Assembly (NCBI GenBank): GCA_022791975.1
Contig: JAAWAC010000002.1
Location: 180,970 to 244,969, forward strand
Reading direction: 5' to 3'
Source of the DNA: Lachnospiraceae bacterium
GTDB lineage: Bacteria > Bacillota > Clostridia > Lachnospirales > Lachnospiraceae
DNA length: 64,000 nt
A model generated the notes under the pieces. It had not been told where the DNA came from and ran no database searches. It saw nothing but the letters and a program-made list of their open reading frames with translations. Position numbers and translations under genes: made by a program. The stretch's first letter is position 1. The number at the start of each line of letters is the position of its first letter. Of this stretch, positions 21,556-30,760 are shown in pieces.

Positions 21556-23339
21556 AGGTTCTCTACCACCTTTATCACTTGATTTTTCTGTATATAGGGT
21601 TCTTCCAGGGAAAGACTCCACAGGGTGTTGCCCACCTCATCGGAGGAAATTCTGGTAAAGCCCTGGTTTTGGTAAAAGTCCTTTACCATGCTATTTTTAG
21701 CTGTGGGATAATAATATCCCCGAAGCTCCCGGATGCCAAGGGCTCTGCTGCGCTCTGCGAGAGCATCCAACATAGCCTCCTCCATCTTTCGCTTTAAGAC
21801 TCGACAGCTCATAATCCACAGATCCAGATGGAGGATGTGATCCTCCCTGCGGCCAATGATCACGGATACCACTCCATTGTCTCCAAACTTATCCACTAGC
21901 TTCCCATACAAAGTGAGATACCGATGGTCAGAGGACATCTTCTCTATCTCGCTTAGGGTATAACGCCGGGTAGTCAGATTAAATTGGTTGCTTTTATTGG
22001 TCAGTTGTGCAATGCGGGCCAGATACATGGGCGCAAAGCTTTGGATCTGAGCCACCATCTCCAAGGATATCAGGTAATCTTCATAGTTTAAAAAGGCTGC
22101 CTGCTGTCGTGCCCGCTGGATGTTTTCCCGGTACATTTCATTGCGCCTCAGATCATCCCCGGAAAGGCTGGTAACCTCAAAAAAGCCCGATCGATCCAAA
22201 ACACGGATGTATTGTTCCGGAGCTTCCATGTCTGGGACGCTGACATGTGGAAGCTGTCCGGACACAATGGCCCGCTCCGCCGGATTATCGTCCACAAAAA
22301 CCAGACTTTCTGGAAGCAGATTTAACTCTGCTGCAATCTGTTCAAGATTCCTGTCCTTAGACTCCCAGTTTGCCAGAATCACCTGGAAATCCTCAGGCTT
22401 TAAAGGAGCATCCGGATGAGAAAGACCTGCCAGGGCATTTTCTCGCTCATTTTTAGAATTTACATTTAACAGGATACCCAAGTCCTTGAGCTCCTTTAAA
22501 TATTGCTGAAATTCTGTAAAGGCCTGTCCTGCCGGCACTTCTGGACCTATGGCCAGATTTTCCGGGCCCTCGTCTCCCACCACGCCTCCCCAGAGGGTAT
22601 TGTCCAGATCAAGAGCCAGTCCCTTTTTATTCTGGCCTAACAGGGATTTCAAAATCTTGCTCAGCTCAAAAGAAAGCTCCGGGATAAAGGGAACCGCCAG
22701 GGCATACTTGTACATATACCAGTAGAAGGGGTCCTGCCAGGCATCCAGGCCACAGCGGGCGCTGAGATACTGGAGATCCAAAATATAAAAGTGGGAATGT
22801 TCCCTGGCAAAGGCGGCAAACCGTTCATTGAGCCGGTTAAGAAAGGAAATCCGCCCTTCTGGATAAACCCCGTCCTGATTGCCCATAAGCCGGTAGGAGG
22901 GAAATTCAAAATTATTTTGAATAATGGGACAGTGATATTGCTCCCAAAGCCGCTCCCACATACCCATAAACCGCTGATACTCTTCTTCCAGCAACGCTTC
23001 TATCTGCTCTGGAGCAACGCCGGCCCTTGGATAAGCGGTTATATTGCGGTTTGTAGTGTAAACATAAATGAAATCCGGCTGAAAGTCCTTAAGCCTTTCA
23101 TTGGGAAACATGGCATCCTGATAGTATTGATTGTATTCAGACTCATAAAACTCCGCCTGAATGCCCTGGTTTAACAAAAACAGATCCAGGATCAGGAGAA
23201 TATCATGGGTGGTGGAACCGCCCAGCACGGCAATTTTCTTTTTCAGAAAGCTTGTGTGCTCTTTGAGAAGATCTCGCCGGAGACTTTTTTTCTTTTTTAA
23301 AATCCACTGGCTGTCAAAGGGATATTCCAAAGCCTTCAT
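21552..23339 (-). CDS. FkbH-like HAD-IIIC protein, 595 aa
   Basis: RBS GGAG precedes ATG 23339. The N-terminal part (1-220) has an SGNH-like start (AVLGGSTTHDI, 37-47). The HAD-IIIC domain carries DLDNTLWGG (D244, D246) and VFVDDNPAERA. A GNAT-like C-terminus (about 430-575) ends in DFYQNQGF. FkbH proteins dephosphorylate 1,3-bisphosphoglycerate and load the glyceryl group on an ACP, often oxidised or reduced later to other C3 units. With ACP, VOC, MBOAT and SGNH genes downstream this suggests C3-acyl modification of a surface polymer. Confidence 0.85.
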   Translation of the reverse strand: MKALEYPFDSQWILKKKKSLRRDLLKEHTSFLKKKIAVLGGSTTHDILLILDLFLLNQGIQAEFYESEYNQYYQDAMFPNERLKDFQPDFIYVYTTNRNITAYPRAGVAPEQIEALLEEEYQRFMGMWERLWEQYHCPIIQNNFEFPSYRLMGNQDGVYPEGRISFLNRLNERFAAFAREHSHFYILDLQYLSARCGLDAWQDPFYWYMYKYALAVPFIPELSFELSKILKSLLGQNKKGLALDLDNTLWGGVVGDEGPENLAIGPEVPAGQAFTEFQQYLKELKDLGILLNVNSKNERENALAGLSHPDAPLKPEDFQVILANWESKDRNLEQIAAELNLLPESLVFVDDNPAERAIVSGQLPHVSVPDMEAPEQYIRVLDRSGFFEVTSLSGDDLRRNEMYRENIQRARQQAAFLNYEDYLISLEMVAQIQSFAPMYLARIAQLTNKSNQFNLTTRRYTLSEIEKMSSDHRYLTLYGKLVDKFGDNGVVSVIIGRREDHILHLDLWIMSCRVLKRKMEEAMLDALAERSRALGIRELRGYYYPTAKNSMVKDFYQNQGFTRISSDEVGNTLWSLSLEEPYIQKNQVIKVVENL

Positions 23340-23385
23340 CGTCTGTACTCCATCCTGTTTTTCTTACCGGTAAAGTAAACCACAT

Positions 23386-24633
23386 TTATTTTAGCAGACA
23401 ATCCCCGTTTTTGCAACTCCCGGCCAGATCTTCCCATTGCTCTGCCAGAGACTTGCGTACCTTTTTTCGGGTCAGCTCCACCAGGTTGAGCTTTGTCATA
23501 TCCACCAAAACTGTTTTAACGGGGTCTCTTTTTAATTCCTGGGCCAAAAACTCCATCAGCTCCTGGCGATCTTCCCTTTTTTCCATATCAATAAAGTCAA
23601 TGAGAATAATGCCAGAGAGATTGCGCAGACGCAGCTGCCGGGCGGCCTCCCGTGCGGCTTCCTGGTTGATCTTTCGAAAAGTCTGCTGTTTCTTTTTTCC
23701 ACCCTCAAATTTTCCCGTGTTTACATCCACCACAGTGAGGGCTTCTGTAGGCTGAATCACCAGATACCCTCCGGATTTTAGCCAGACTCGCTCCCGAAGT
23801 CCCTCCTCCAGAGCCTTTTCCAGGCTGTAGCATTTGGACAAAGGCTGCAACCTGTCCTGATAAAGCTTAAGCTTTTCCAAATCCTCCGGCTGAGAGGCCT
23901 TCAAATACACTTGTAAGTCATCATACAATTTTTGTTCATCTGTCAAAATTTCAGAAAGATTGTCCTTGGGAATTTGACGCAGGGCGGAAAGAAAAGACGG
24001 CTCCGGACAGGAAAGCAGGCTAAAACAGGTACGGGTTTTTGCCTTTTCCATTACCTTGGCATAGGTCTCCTTTAAACGCGCAAGCTCCGCCTCCAGAAGC
24101 TCTGCCTTCACACCTGCGGCATTGGTTCGGGCAATCAGCCCAAAACTTCCGTCCCATAAGGGTGCAAGCAACTCCCGCAACCGGTGCCGCTCCGGCTGGG
24201 GGAGCTTTGCAGAGATGCCAAGTGAAGCATGCTGGCTGGTGAGAACCAGATATTTTCCCGGAAAATTCAGATTGGAGGTGACAGCGGGAAATTTGGTTTT
24301 CAGGGCCTCCCGGCTTACCTGCACCAAAATCTCGTCCCCTTCCACCAGAGGCTTTTTGGCATCCTGATGCCGGCGGCTCACCACCAGGGGCTGGGGATTT
24401 TCCTGGAGGGAATAGTAACAGATCATGCCAGGAACCACCTCCACAAATGCTGCCTCCAGCTGTGGAGCCAGATTTTTCACCTTTCCTATATAAATATTAC
24501 CCAGAAGAGAAGGATTTTCCTCCGGCTCCAGGAATAGCTCTGCAACCGTGCCATTCTCCAAAATAGCGCTTAAGATTCCCCGCTTCTCGCCTCTCTGGCA
24601 ATGGGTAATGAGAAACTGATGTTTGGATTCCAT
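23386..24633 (-). CDS. rng: Ribonuclease G/E family protein, 415 aa
   Basis: ATG 24633 (RBS AAAGGAAG) is preferred over the extended frame. An S1-like N-terminus (NIYIGKVKNLAPQLEAAFVE) is followed by the catalytic core with VVDVNTGKF and GIILIDFIDM, whose Asp residues bind Mg. The protein ends after the small domain without the zinc-link Cys pair CPxCxG; only CKNGDC is seen at the end. RNase G processes 16S rRNA 5' ends and turns over mRNA. The gene lies downstream of the DUF2344/radical-SAM pair, a common Clostridia order. Confidence 0.9.
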   Translation of the reverse strand: MESKHQFLITHCQRGEKRGILSAILENGTVAELFLEPEENPSLLGNIYIGKVKNLAPQLEAAFVEVVPGMICYYSLQENPQPLVVSRRHQDAKKPLVEGDEILVQVSREALKTKFPAVTSNLNFPGKYLVLTSQHASLGISAKLPQPERHRLRELLAPLWDGSFGLIARTNAAGVKAELLEAELARLKETYAKVMEKAKTRTCFSLLSCPEPSFLSALRQIPKDNLSEILTDEQKLYDDLQVYLKASQPEDLEKLKLYQDRLQPLSKCYSLEKALEEGLRERVWLKSGGYLVIQPTEALTVVDVNTGKFEGGKKKQQTFRKINQEAAREAARQLRLRNLSGIILIDFIDMEKREDRQELMEFLAQELKRDPVKTVLVDMTKLNLVELTRKKVRKSLAEQWEDLAGSCKNGDCLLK

Positions 24634-24652
24634 GATAGACTTCCTTTCCCGC

Positions 24653-25384
24653 TTAAAATATGCTTCCCAGATTCTCCAGGGAGACAAAGAGCCGGTCCCC
24701 TTTTTCTGTACTCTCTGGACAGGCATATAGCTCCCGGCGGTGTATTAGCAGGGAAAAAGGCTCCATCGTCTGGCCTAGATACTGGAAAAATGCTTCCAGC
24801 ACCAGCTCTGGCTTAATATTGGTCACGCTTCCAGCAGACAGGCGCAAAAAGATCAGGTCCTCTTCTGCCTGAGCTTTATAAATAAAGGGGCGAATATCCA
24901 GCTCCTGCTGGGATTTTTTGCTTTTTTTGGTTACCAGGATCTGGGGCTGAGCAAGAAATCCGGCAAAAGCTTCTGACAGGGAAAGAGGACTCTCTTTGGG
25001 CTCTAGCCTGGGTTCCTTTCCCAGCCGAAAGCGCACCTCATAGTCAGCTGCCGCCACCAGAGACATGGCCTTCTGAGATTTTTCTTCAGGAATCTTTCGA
25101 AAGGAAAGGATCTCCAATCCTTCCGGCATCACCTCATTTAGGCGTTTTACGCCTTCCGTACAGGAGACCATAGACTCCACCTCAACATCCAGATATTCTC
25201 CGTCACTGGTAAGTCCAACCCCCAGAGGGGAGGCAAAGGACATGATCATGTGAGGACTGAAACCGCCTGTATAGCAGACAGGAATCTGTGCCCGTTTTAG
25301 GGCCTTCTGAAAATACCGCATCATATCCAGGTGGCCGATAAATTTCATGATACCATCTTTGCGGAATTTAATTCGAATTTTCAC
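24653..25384 (-). CDS. DUF2344 (TIGR03936) radical-SAM-linked protein, 243 aa
   Basis: GTG 25384 follows AGGAGG. The start VKIRIKFRKDGIMKFIGHLD-like pattern and GGFSPHMIMSFASPLGVGL are hallmarks of this family, which is nearly always next to or fused to the B12-binding radical SAM protein found here directly upstream (17-bp overlap). The biochemical role is unknown; a link to tRNA or rRNA modification near RNase G has been guessed from context. Confidence 0.9.
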   Translation of the reverse strand: MKIRIKFRKDGIMKFIGHLDMMRYFQKALKRAQIPVCYTGGFSPHMIMSFASPLGVGLTSDGEYLDVEVESMVSCTEGVKRLNEVMPEGLEILSFRKIPEEKSQKAMSLVAAADYEVRFRLGKEPRLEPKESPLSLSEAFAGFLAQPQILVTKKSKKSQQELDIRPFIYKAQAEEDLIFLRLSAGSVTNIKPELVLEAFFQYLGQTMEPFSLLIHRRELYACPESTEKGDRLFVSLENLGSIF

Positions 25385-27257
25385 AGGACGGATCCTCCTT
25401 TCTTAGTTTACAAACACCAGTTCGATATTTTCCGGCGCCGCAGCCCTGACAGCTTTGGCGACAGTTGGGCGTCACCTGCTCTTGCTGACTTCTCTCCCAT
25501 TCCTCCATCAAAAAATTCTTGCTCACTCCCACATCCAGAAAATCCCAGGGAAGAATTTCCTCCGTGCTCCGGGGACGGGAGGTATAAAAGGCCGGATCGA
25601 TCCCCGTTTCGGCAAAGGCCTCCTGCCACCATTCGGCATGGAAGCACTCGCTCCAGGAGTCATAGAGACAGCCCTTTTGGTAGGCCTTCCTAAGCACAGC
25701 CCCCAGTCGCCGGTCGCCCCGGGCAAATACCCCCTCCAGCACAGACACATCCGCCTCATGCCAGTTGTATTTCATACTCTTTCTATTCAGCTGCTCCTTC
25801 ATCTCCTGGCTTACCAGATGGGCCTTTCTGAGGAAAGACTCCTGGGTATCCATAGCAGCCCACTGGAAGGGGGTAAAAGGTTTGGGCACAAAAAAGGAGG
25901 TGCTAATGGTGATCTGACATTTCCCATTTCTCTGCTCCTTGGGAATCTCATAGTACCGCTTGGCGATTTTTTCCGCCAGCTGGGGAATTCCCCGGATGTC
26001 CTCCTCCTCTTCCGTGGGCAAGCCCAGCATAAAATAAAGCTTAACCTTATTCCAACCGCCAGCAAAGGCCAGAGCCGCCCCAGAGAGAATATCCTCCTCT
26101 GTGAGGCCCTTGTTGATCACATTGCGCATGCGCTGAGTCCCCGCCTCCGGGGCAAAGGTCAGGCTGGTCTTTTTCACATCCTGGACCTTGCTCATAACGT
26201 CCAGGGAAAAAGCGTCAATGCGCAGGGAGGGAAGTGAAATATTGACACATTCCTGCCCGGCTGTCTGGATAAGGAAATCCACCAGCTCCGGTAGCTGGGA
26301 GTAATCGCTGGAGCTTAGGGAACTTAAGGAAATCTCCTCATGTCCTGTGGCTTCTAGCATCTCCCGGGCGTAATTCATCAGCTGTCCGGCATCCCGCTCC
26401 CGGGTGGGGCGATAGATCATTCCTGCCTGACAGAACCGACACCCCCGAATACAGCCCCTCTGAATTTCCAACACTACCCGATCCTGGGTGACCTTGATAA
26501 AAGGAATCAAAGGCTTGGTGGGATAGGAAACCTGATTTAAGTCCTGAACCAGTTGCTTTTGCACCACAGAAGGAATTTGGGGATTTTTAGGCGCAAAGGA
26601 GGCGATGGTGCCATCCTCCTTGTAGGTAACCTCATAGAGGGAAGGCACATAGATCCCAGGAATTTGGGCCGCCTGAAAAAGAAAATCCTGCCGGCTGCCG
26701 CCCTTTTCACGATGGGCTTTGTAAGTATCAAGAAGCGCCGGGTAAGAGGTCTCCCCCTCCCCAATATAAAAAAGATCAAAAAAGTCCGCCAAAGGCTCCG
26801 GGTTATAGGCACAGGGCCCTCCTCCAATAACAATGGGGTCCGCTTCGGTCCGTTCTGAAGCATCCAGGGGAATCCCAGCCAAATCCAGGATTTGCAGTAC
26901 ATTGGTGTAACACATCTCATACTGGAGAGTGATCCCCAGAAAATCAAAATCCCTAACCGGGTCCTGGGATTCCAGGGCAAATAAGGGAATCTTTTGCTGG
27001 CGCATAAGCTTGTCCAGATCCACCCAGGGGGAATAAACCCTCTCACACCAGGTATCCTCCCGGCGGTTAAACATGTCATACAGGATCTGAATGCCTAAAT
27101 GGGACATGCCAATTTCATACACGTCCGGAAAGCACATACAAAAACGTATGGCAATCTCCTCTTTGTTTTTTATCACTCCATGGGTTTCATTGCCCAGATA
27201 ACGGGCAGGCTTATCGATGGTCAACAAAATCTCATCGGTTAAGGCCAGTGGTTTCAT
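25368..27257 (-). CDS. B12-binding-domain radical SAM protein (TIGR03960), 629 aa
   Basis: RBS AGGAGAGGAG precedes ATG 27257. A cobalamin-binding-like N-terminus (DVYEIGMSHLGIQILYDM) is followed by the radical SAM cluster motif CIRGCRFCQAG (Cx3Cx2C) and the FAPEAGTQRMRNVINKG stretch. A Cys-rich C-terminus (CRQSCQGCGAG) may bind another cluster. It overlaps the DUF2344 gene, with which it forms a conserved pair. Its substrate is not established. Confidence 0.92.
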   Translation of the reverse strand: MKPLALTDEILLTIDKPARYLGNETHGVIKNKEEIAIRFCMCFPDVYEIGMSHLGIQILYDMFNRREDTWCERVYSPWVDLDKLMRQQKIPLFALESQDPVRDFDFLGITLQYEMCYTNVLQILDLAGIPLDASERTEADPIVIGGGPCAYNPEPLADFFDLFYIGEGETSYPALLDTYKAHREKGGSRQDFLFQAAQIPGIYVPSLYEVTYKEDGTIASFAPKNPQIPSVVQKQLVQDLNQVSYPTKPLIPFIKVTQDRVVLEIQRGCIRGCRFCQAGMIYRPTRERDAGQLMNYAREMLEATGHEEISLSSLSSSDYSQLPELVDFLIQTAGQECVNISLPSLRIDAFSLDVMSKVQDVKKTSLTFAPEAGTQRMRNVINKGLTEEDILSGAALAFAGGWNKVKLYFMLGLPTEEEEDIRGIPQLAEKIAKRYYEIPKEQRNGKCQITISTSFFVPKPFTPFQWAAMDTQESFLRKAHLVSQEMKEQLNRKSMKYNWHEADVSVLEGVFARGDRRLGAVLRKAYQKGCLYDSWSECFHAEWWQEAFAETGIDPAFYTSRPRSTEEILPWDFLDVGVSKNFLMEEWERSQQEQVTPNCRQSCQGCGAGKYRTGVCKLRKEDPSCENSN

Positions 27258-27334
27258 TGTGTGACTCCTCTCCTATGTTCTCCAGTACTTCTTTATATGG
27301 TATGGTTCCACCCATTCTCGTTTAGGCGATCCTG

Positions 27335-27754
27335 CTAAATCTCCTCTACATAGTCCCCAGAGACTTCTTCCTCCGGATCTTTTAAAGCGGGCTCTCCTGG
27401 AAGGTCCTCTGGGGAAGAATCCTCCTCCGGTACAGCGCCAGCCGGCCAAGAGCTTTCCTCTGTAATTTCAATCTGCTCCATAATATCTGCCATTAACGCA
27501 TCAATGTGCAACTCATGGGTCATATCCTTTTGAATTTCCGCCAGGATTCGATCACTGTCCAGACTATATAGCGTAGTGCCTGTGTAGTCCAGCATCACAT
27601 AGGCCAAAAACAAAATCAGGCTGATATAAAACTGAATCCGAAACCAAACCACTCCCAAAGCTCCCTCCGAATCAACGCCTGGATAGGTGTGATAGGCTCC
27701 GTATGCCTGCTGCTCCAACAACATTTTGCGGTATTGTCCTGTCTCTCTTGCCAT
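27335..27754 (-). CDS. Hypothetical one-TM protein, 139 aa
   Basis: RBS AAGGGGAG precedes ATG 27754. A cytoplasmic N-terminus of 34 residues with several Tyr and Gln is followed by one membrane segment (about 35-57) and an acidic outside part rich in E, P and S (SSPEDLPGEPALKDPEEE). No family was recognised. It lies between the radical-SAM pair and another membrane protein, with all genes on the minus strand. Confidence 0.65.
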   Translation of the reverse strand: MARETGQYRKMLLEQQAYGAYHTYPGVDSEGALGVVWFRIQFYISLILFLAYVMLDYTGTTLYSLDSDRILAEIQKDMTHELHIDALMADIMEQIEITEESSWPAGAVPEEDSSPEDLPGEPALKDPEEEVSGDYVEEI

Positions 27755-27830
27755 GGTTACTCTCCCCTTCTTTTCCGTCTAAGGCTTTTATACCCTATTT
27801 TATGCCGAAAAAAAAGAGAACATGCCGGGG

Positions 27831-28430
27831 TTATATGGAAATGGCCAGCATGAGATGCATGATCAGCTCTTCTCTGGTAAGCTGTGGATACCGTTCATCC
27901 GGGGTATAAGGAATCTCCTCTTTTTCTGTTTTGGATGACAGGGTATCCACCCGTTCCAGATAACGCTTTAAATCTGTGAAAATTTTAACATTCTGGCGCA
28001 AACCATTGTCTTTTAAAATCTTTCGGATATGATTCTCCGCAGCTCTTGTATCCAGATCTGTCTTTGTAGTGTAGCCCATCAGATTGCTGCCACAGATAAT
28101 CAGGCTGTCAATGGGAAAATTTTTCTCATAGGTAGTCAACACCAACTCATACAGATGAACCAGGGGCTCTACATGAGGATGGAGTGTCTCGTAAAGAGCA
28201 GGCTCTATGGATTTTCGGGGAAGAAACATAATCAGGTTTACCAGCTCCTTGCATGCCGGAAGAGAACCTACCATGCCCACAACGGCTAATAGATTGATTT
28301 TCTCATTGGTACTTAAAAGCCCCACTGCCACCAAAGCCAGAGGCAGGGAGAAGAAAACCAGGGTTTTCAGGGCTTGTCTTTTTTTGTGGTTGGCTGTATA
28401 GCCGTAAGAGCCTTTTTCTATTTTTTTCAT
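27831..28430 (-). CDS. Hypothetical two-TM protein, 199 aa
   Basis: The start ATG 28430 has AAAGGAAAG upstream. Two hydrophobic segments (about 22-42 and 46-66) precede a soluble alpha/beta domain (70-199; DSLIICGSNLMG, YTTKTDLDTRAAENHIRKIL). The soluble domain shows the pattern of a small nuclease- or phosphotransfer-like fold, but nothing definite was recognised. A long 3' tail ends in a hydrophobic patch (LIMHLMLAISI). Confidence 0.65.
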   Translation of the reverse strand: MKKIEKGSYGYTANHKKRQALKTLVFFSLPLALVAVGLLSTNEKINLLAVVGMVGSLPACKELVNLIMFLPRKSIEPALYETLHPHVEPLVHLYELVLTTYEKNFPIDSLIICGSNLMGYTTKTDLDTRAAENHIRKILKDNGLRQNVKIFTDLKRYLERVDTLSSKTEKEEIPYTPDERYPQLTREELIMHLMLAISI

Positions 28431-28501
28431 GGTCTATTTCTTTCCTTTGTGGTTTTATCTAATATCTTAGCACCTTTTTTTAAAAAGCTCAACCAAAAAT
28501 C

Positions 28502-29044
28502 CTACTTCCTGACGATTTCCTGTTTTATCTCACTGCTTCTATCATAATTTCGGAACCATGTTATTAAGAGAGTTTTGGCTCGGCTTTCCGGTATCCAAAA
28601 GCAAAGACTGGGAAACAACCAGCCAAAAAGAAGGAGGATCCCGCCTTCCAGAACAATGCTCCCCAGTGGCTGGCTGGAAAGTAGAAGGCTAAGCCAAATA
28701 AAAAGGCCCATGGTAAGCCAAAGGGCCATAAAAATCTGAACAAAAGGATAGGGTAGGGCCGTAATACGAATGATGCAGCCCTCCTCTTTCTTGGCAATAT
28801 CTCCCTTTATGCGGGGGAGAAAGCTATTTCTGATGCCAGTTATGGGGGAAATGGAAAAAGAGCTGCGACCCAGCTTCCCATAGAAAAGCTTACGGCTGTC
28901 CATGGAAAGCGTTCTCCCCACCAGGCTGTCCATAATAAGGTGTACCTCCTCCAGGGAGAGTTTTGTATGAATGGTAAAGCTATCAAAGGGAAGAATATGA
29001 AATTCCAGCTTGTAGGTAAAGGGTATGGGAGTGTAAGATTTCAT
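28502..29044 (-). CDS. Hypothetical membrane protein, 180 aa
   Basis: ATG 29044 with RBS GAGGAG is preferred; the frame extends to 29209 but that start lacks an RBS. The N-terminal 95 residues are soluble with beta-strand pattern (YKLEFHILPFDSFTIHTKLS). Two membrane segments follow (about 98-118 and 122-145) with a basic end. No known family was recognised. Confidence 0.6.
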   Translation of the reverse strand: MKSYTPIPFTYKLEFHILPFDSFTIHTKLSLEEVHLIMDSLVGRTLSMDSRKLFYGKLGRSSFSISPITGIRNSFLPRIKGDIAKKEEGCIIRITALPYPFVQIFMALWLTMGLFIWLSLLLSSQPLGSIVLEGGILLLFGWLFPSLCFWIPESRAKTLLITWFRNYDRSSEIKQEIVRK

Positions 29045-29223
29045 AAAAGAAACTCCTCGATTTGATCTGTGGTATCGCTCTATATGCTCCTCCGTGAACA
29101 AGGGAAAATTTCCCGTTAAAATCAGGGGAACTAGGAAAAGTATACCAAAATAATGCACGAAAAACAACAAAAAGCAAACAAAAAAGACCTTGTTGCCTTT
29201 CACTGGCATAGTGTCAAAAGGGA
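29045..29223. other. Stretch without a clear gene
   Basis: It contains the unsupported N-terminal extension of the preceding frame, which is hydrophobic but lacks an RBS. Nothing else was recognised. Confidence 0.4.
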
Positions 29224-29256
29224 GAAAAAATTGCGGCCCGGAACATGCCGGACCGC
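29224..29256 (-). terminator. Terminator of the acid-sugar kinase/reductase operon
   Basis: On the minus strand GCGGTCCGG (29256-29248) pairs with CCGGGCCGC with one G-U pair and is followed by AATTTTTTC. It ends the garR-like/DUF1537 operon. Confidence 0.85.
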
Positions 29257-29294
29257 GCTTCTACTAAATCTTAGATTTCTCTGGCCTTATTGAG

Positions 29295-30734
29295 CTAATC
29301 TTCTTTCATCAAAATCTCCACAGCCTCCCGCAGCGTGGTGGCCTCCCCTACATTTCCCGGGAAAATCACATAGGGGGTGCTGGGAAATTTGCTCTCCTCA
29401 CCAGTCTGCCACACGGGAATACCGGGGCGAATCTGCCCCATCACCTGGGCACAGGTTACCTTAAGGGCCTTGGTACCCACATCGCTGGAGGTAATGCCAC
29501 CCTTGGCAATGACGAAAGCCGGAGTAATGTGGAGATCCCCCACCAGACGCTGGACTCCATCGCTGATTTTTACACTGCGGATAAGCGCACTTTCCGGCGT
29601 ATCGTTTTCCACGGTCAGAAGCTTGCGCTCTGTAAAGCACACCGCAGTACGTCCACTTTTGATAATGCGCTCCTCTTCTGCTACACAGCGGGCCACCTCC
29701 TGGTAAAAGGCCTCATCTCCCTCCAGCACCAGACTGGAATGAAACTCCACAGGCTCCACATAGGGAAGCTTTCGAAGCTCCTCCAGCTGAGCCGTGGTTT
29801 TGGCTGTATGGCTTCCCACAACGACCACGCCGCCATAATGGGTCTTAAGAGTTACCATATCCCCACGGGTGAGAAGGGGCTGATTGGATATCCCTCCGGC
29901 CACCTTCACAAAGCCGGCCGCTGTGCGGAACATAAAATGCTTTCCACGGCCAATGGCCCGGTAGAGGGCAATGACAAAGGCTTTGACATCACAGTAATCC
30001 ACCGCGTTCACACAGACCTTGCCAAAATCCTTTACGGAGAGCAGCAGTTCTTCCACCGCCTGTAAATTTCCGCTGCGCAAAAGCTCCAGAGAAATGCAGG
30101 TTACCTCCGAAGCCTTGTAGGCGCCTTTGGTTTTTTCCTCAATATAGGAGGGAAGATCCGAATAACTATAGCCAAAGGTCTTATCCCTGGCAAATTCGGT
30201 CTGGGCCGCTGGCACCAGCTCCTCCCCATATTTTACATAGTGAACATTTCCAATGGTAAAGCGACCACCCTCCAAAAAGAAGGGAAACAGCACCTCCCCA
30301 TCCACCGTGCAGCCCTCTTTTTCCAAGCCTTCCCGAAGAAGCTGGGTTTCCAGGGGATAATGACCTCGAAGAGTGGAATCACTGCGGGATATATACAGGT
30401 AAGGTTTCCCGGTCTTTTTCGCTGCCCAGGAGACACTTTCCATAATCTCTCCATGAATCTTTGTGGTTTCTGCCTGAGTCATTCCCCGGCTGTTGGTAAG
30501 AATATAGAACAGCCTTCCCTCCTCGGAAAAGGCCTGCTCCATGGATTCCCGGGTCCAGTTGGTGTAAACACTTACATGGTGAACCGTCTGTACACCAGTG
30601 GGATCATCGTCCAGCACTACCAGCCTTATCTGCTGTTTTTGAAGCTCCTCCTTAAGCAGGGCATCCAGCTTGGCTTCCTCCGGCACCGGATAGGACTGCA
30701 ACACAGATGCCGGCAAAATTTCTCTCTTTATCAT
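29295..30734 (-). CDS. Four-carbon acid sugar kinase, DUF1537 family, 479 aa
   Basis: RBS GGAGGAAAT precedes ATG 30734. The N-terminal domain has LVVLDDDPTGVQTVH and a ISRSDSTLRGHYPLE substrate-binding stretch. The C-terminal nucleotide-binding domain has FVIAKGGITSSDVGTKAL. These are hallmarks of the OtnK/DtnK/LtnK kinases, which phosphorylate oxo-tetronates or related short acid sugars. It lies 26 bp downstream of a GarR-like reductase under a shared promoter. The aldolase and isomerase usually found with threonate or erythronate pathways are not in the window. Confidence 0.9.
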   Translation of the reverse strand: MIKREILPASVLQSYPVPEEAKLDALLKEELQKQQIRLVVLDDDPTGVQTVHHVSVYTNWTRESMEQAFSEEGRLFYILTNSRGMTQAETTKIHGEIMESVSWAAKKTGKPYLYISRSDSTLRGHYPLETQLLREGLEKEGCTVDGEVLFPFFLEGGRFTIGNVHYVKYGEELVPAAQTEFARDKTFGYSYSDLPSYIEEKTKGAYKASEVTCISLELLRSGNLQAVEELLLSVKDFGKVCVNAVDYCDVKAFVIALYRAIGRGKHFMFRTAAGFVKVAGGISNQPLLTRGDMVTLKTHYGGVVVVGSHTAKTTAQLEELRKLPYVEPVEFHSSLVLEGDEAFYQEVARCVAEEERIIKSGRTAVCFTERKLLTVENDTPESALIRSVKISDGVQRLVGDLHITPAFVIAKGGITSSDVGTKALKVTCAQVMGQIRPGIPVWQTGEESKFPSTPYVIFPGNVGEATTLREAVEILMKED

Positions 30735-30760
30735 ATCCTATTTCCTCCAGGCAGATATTT

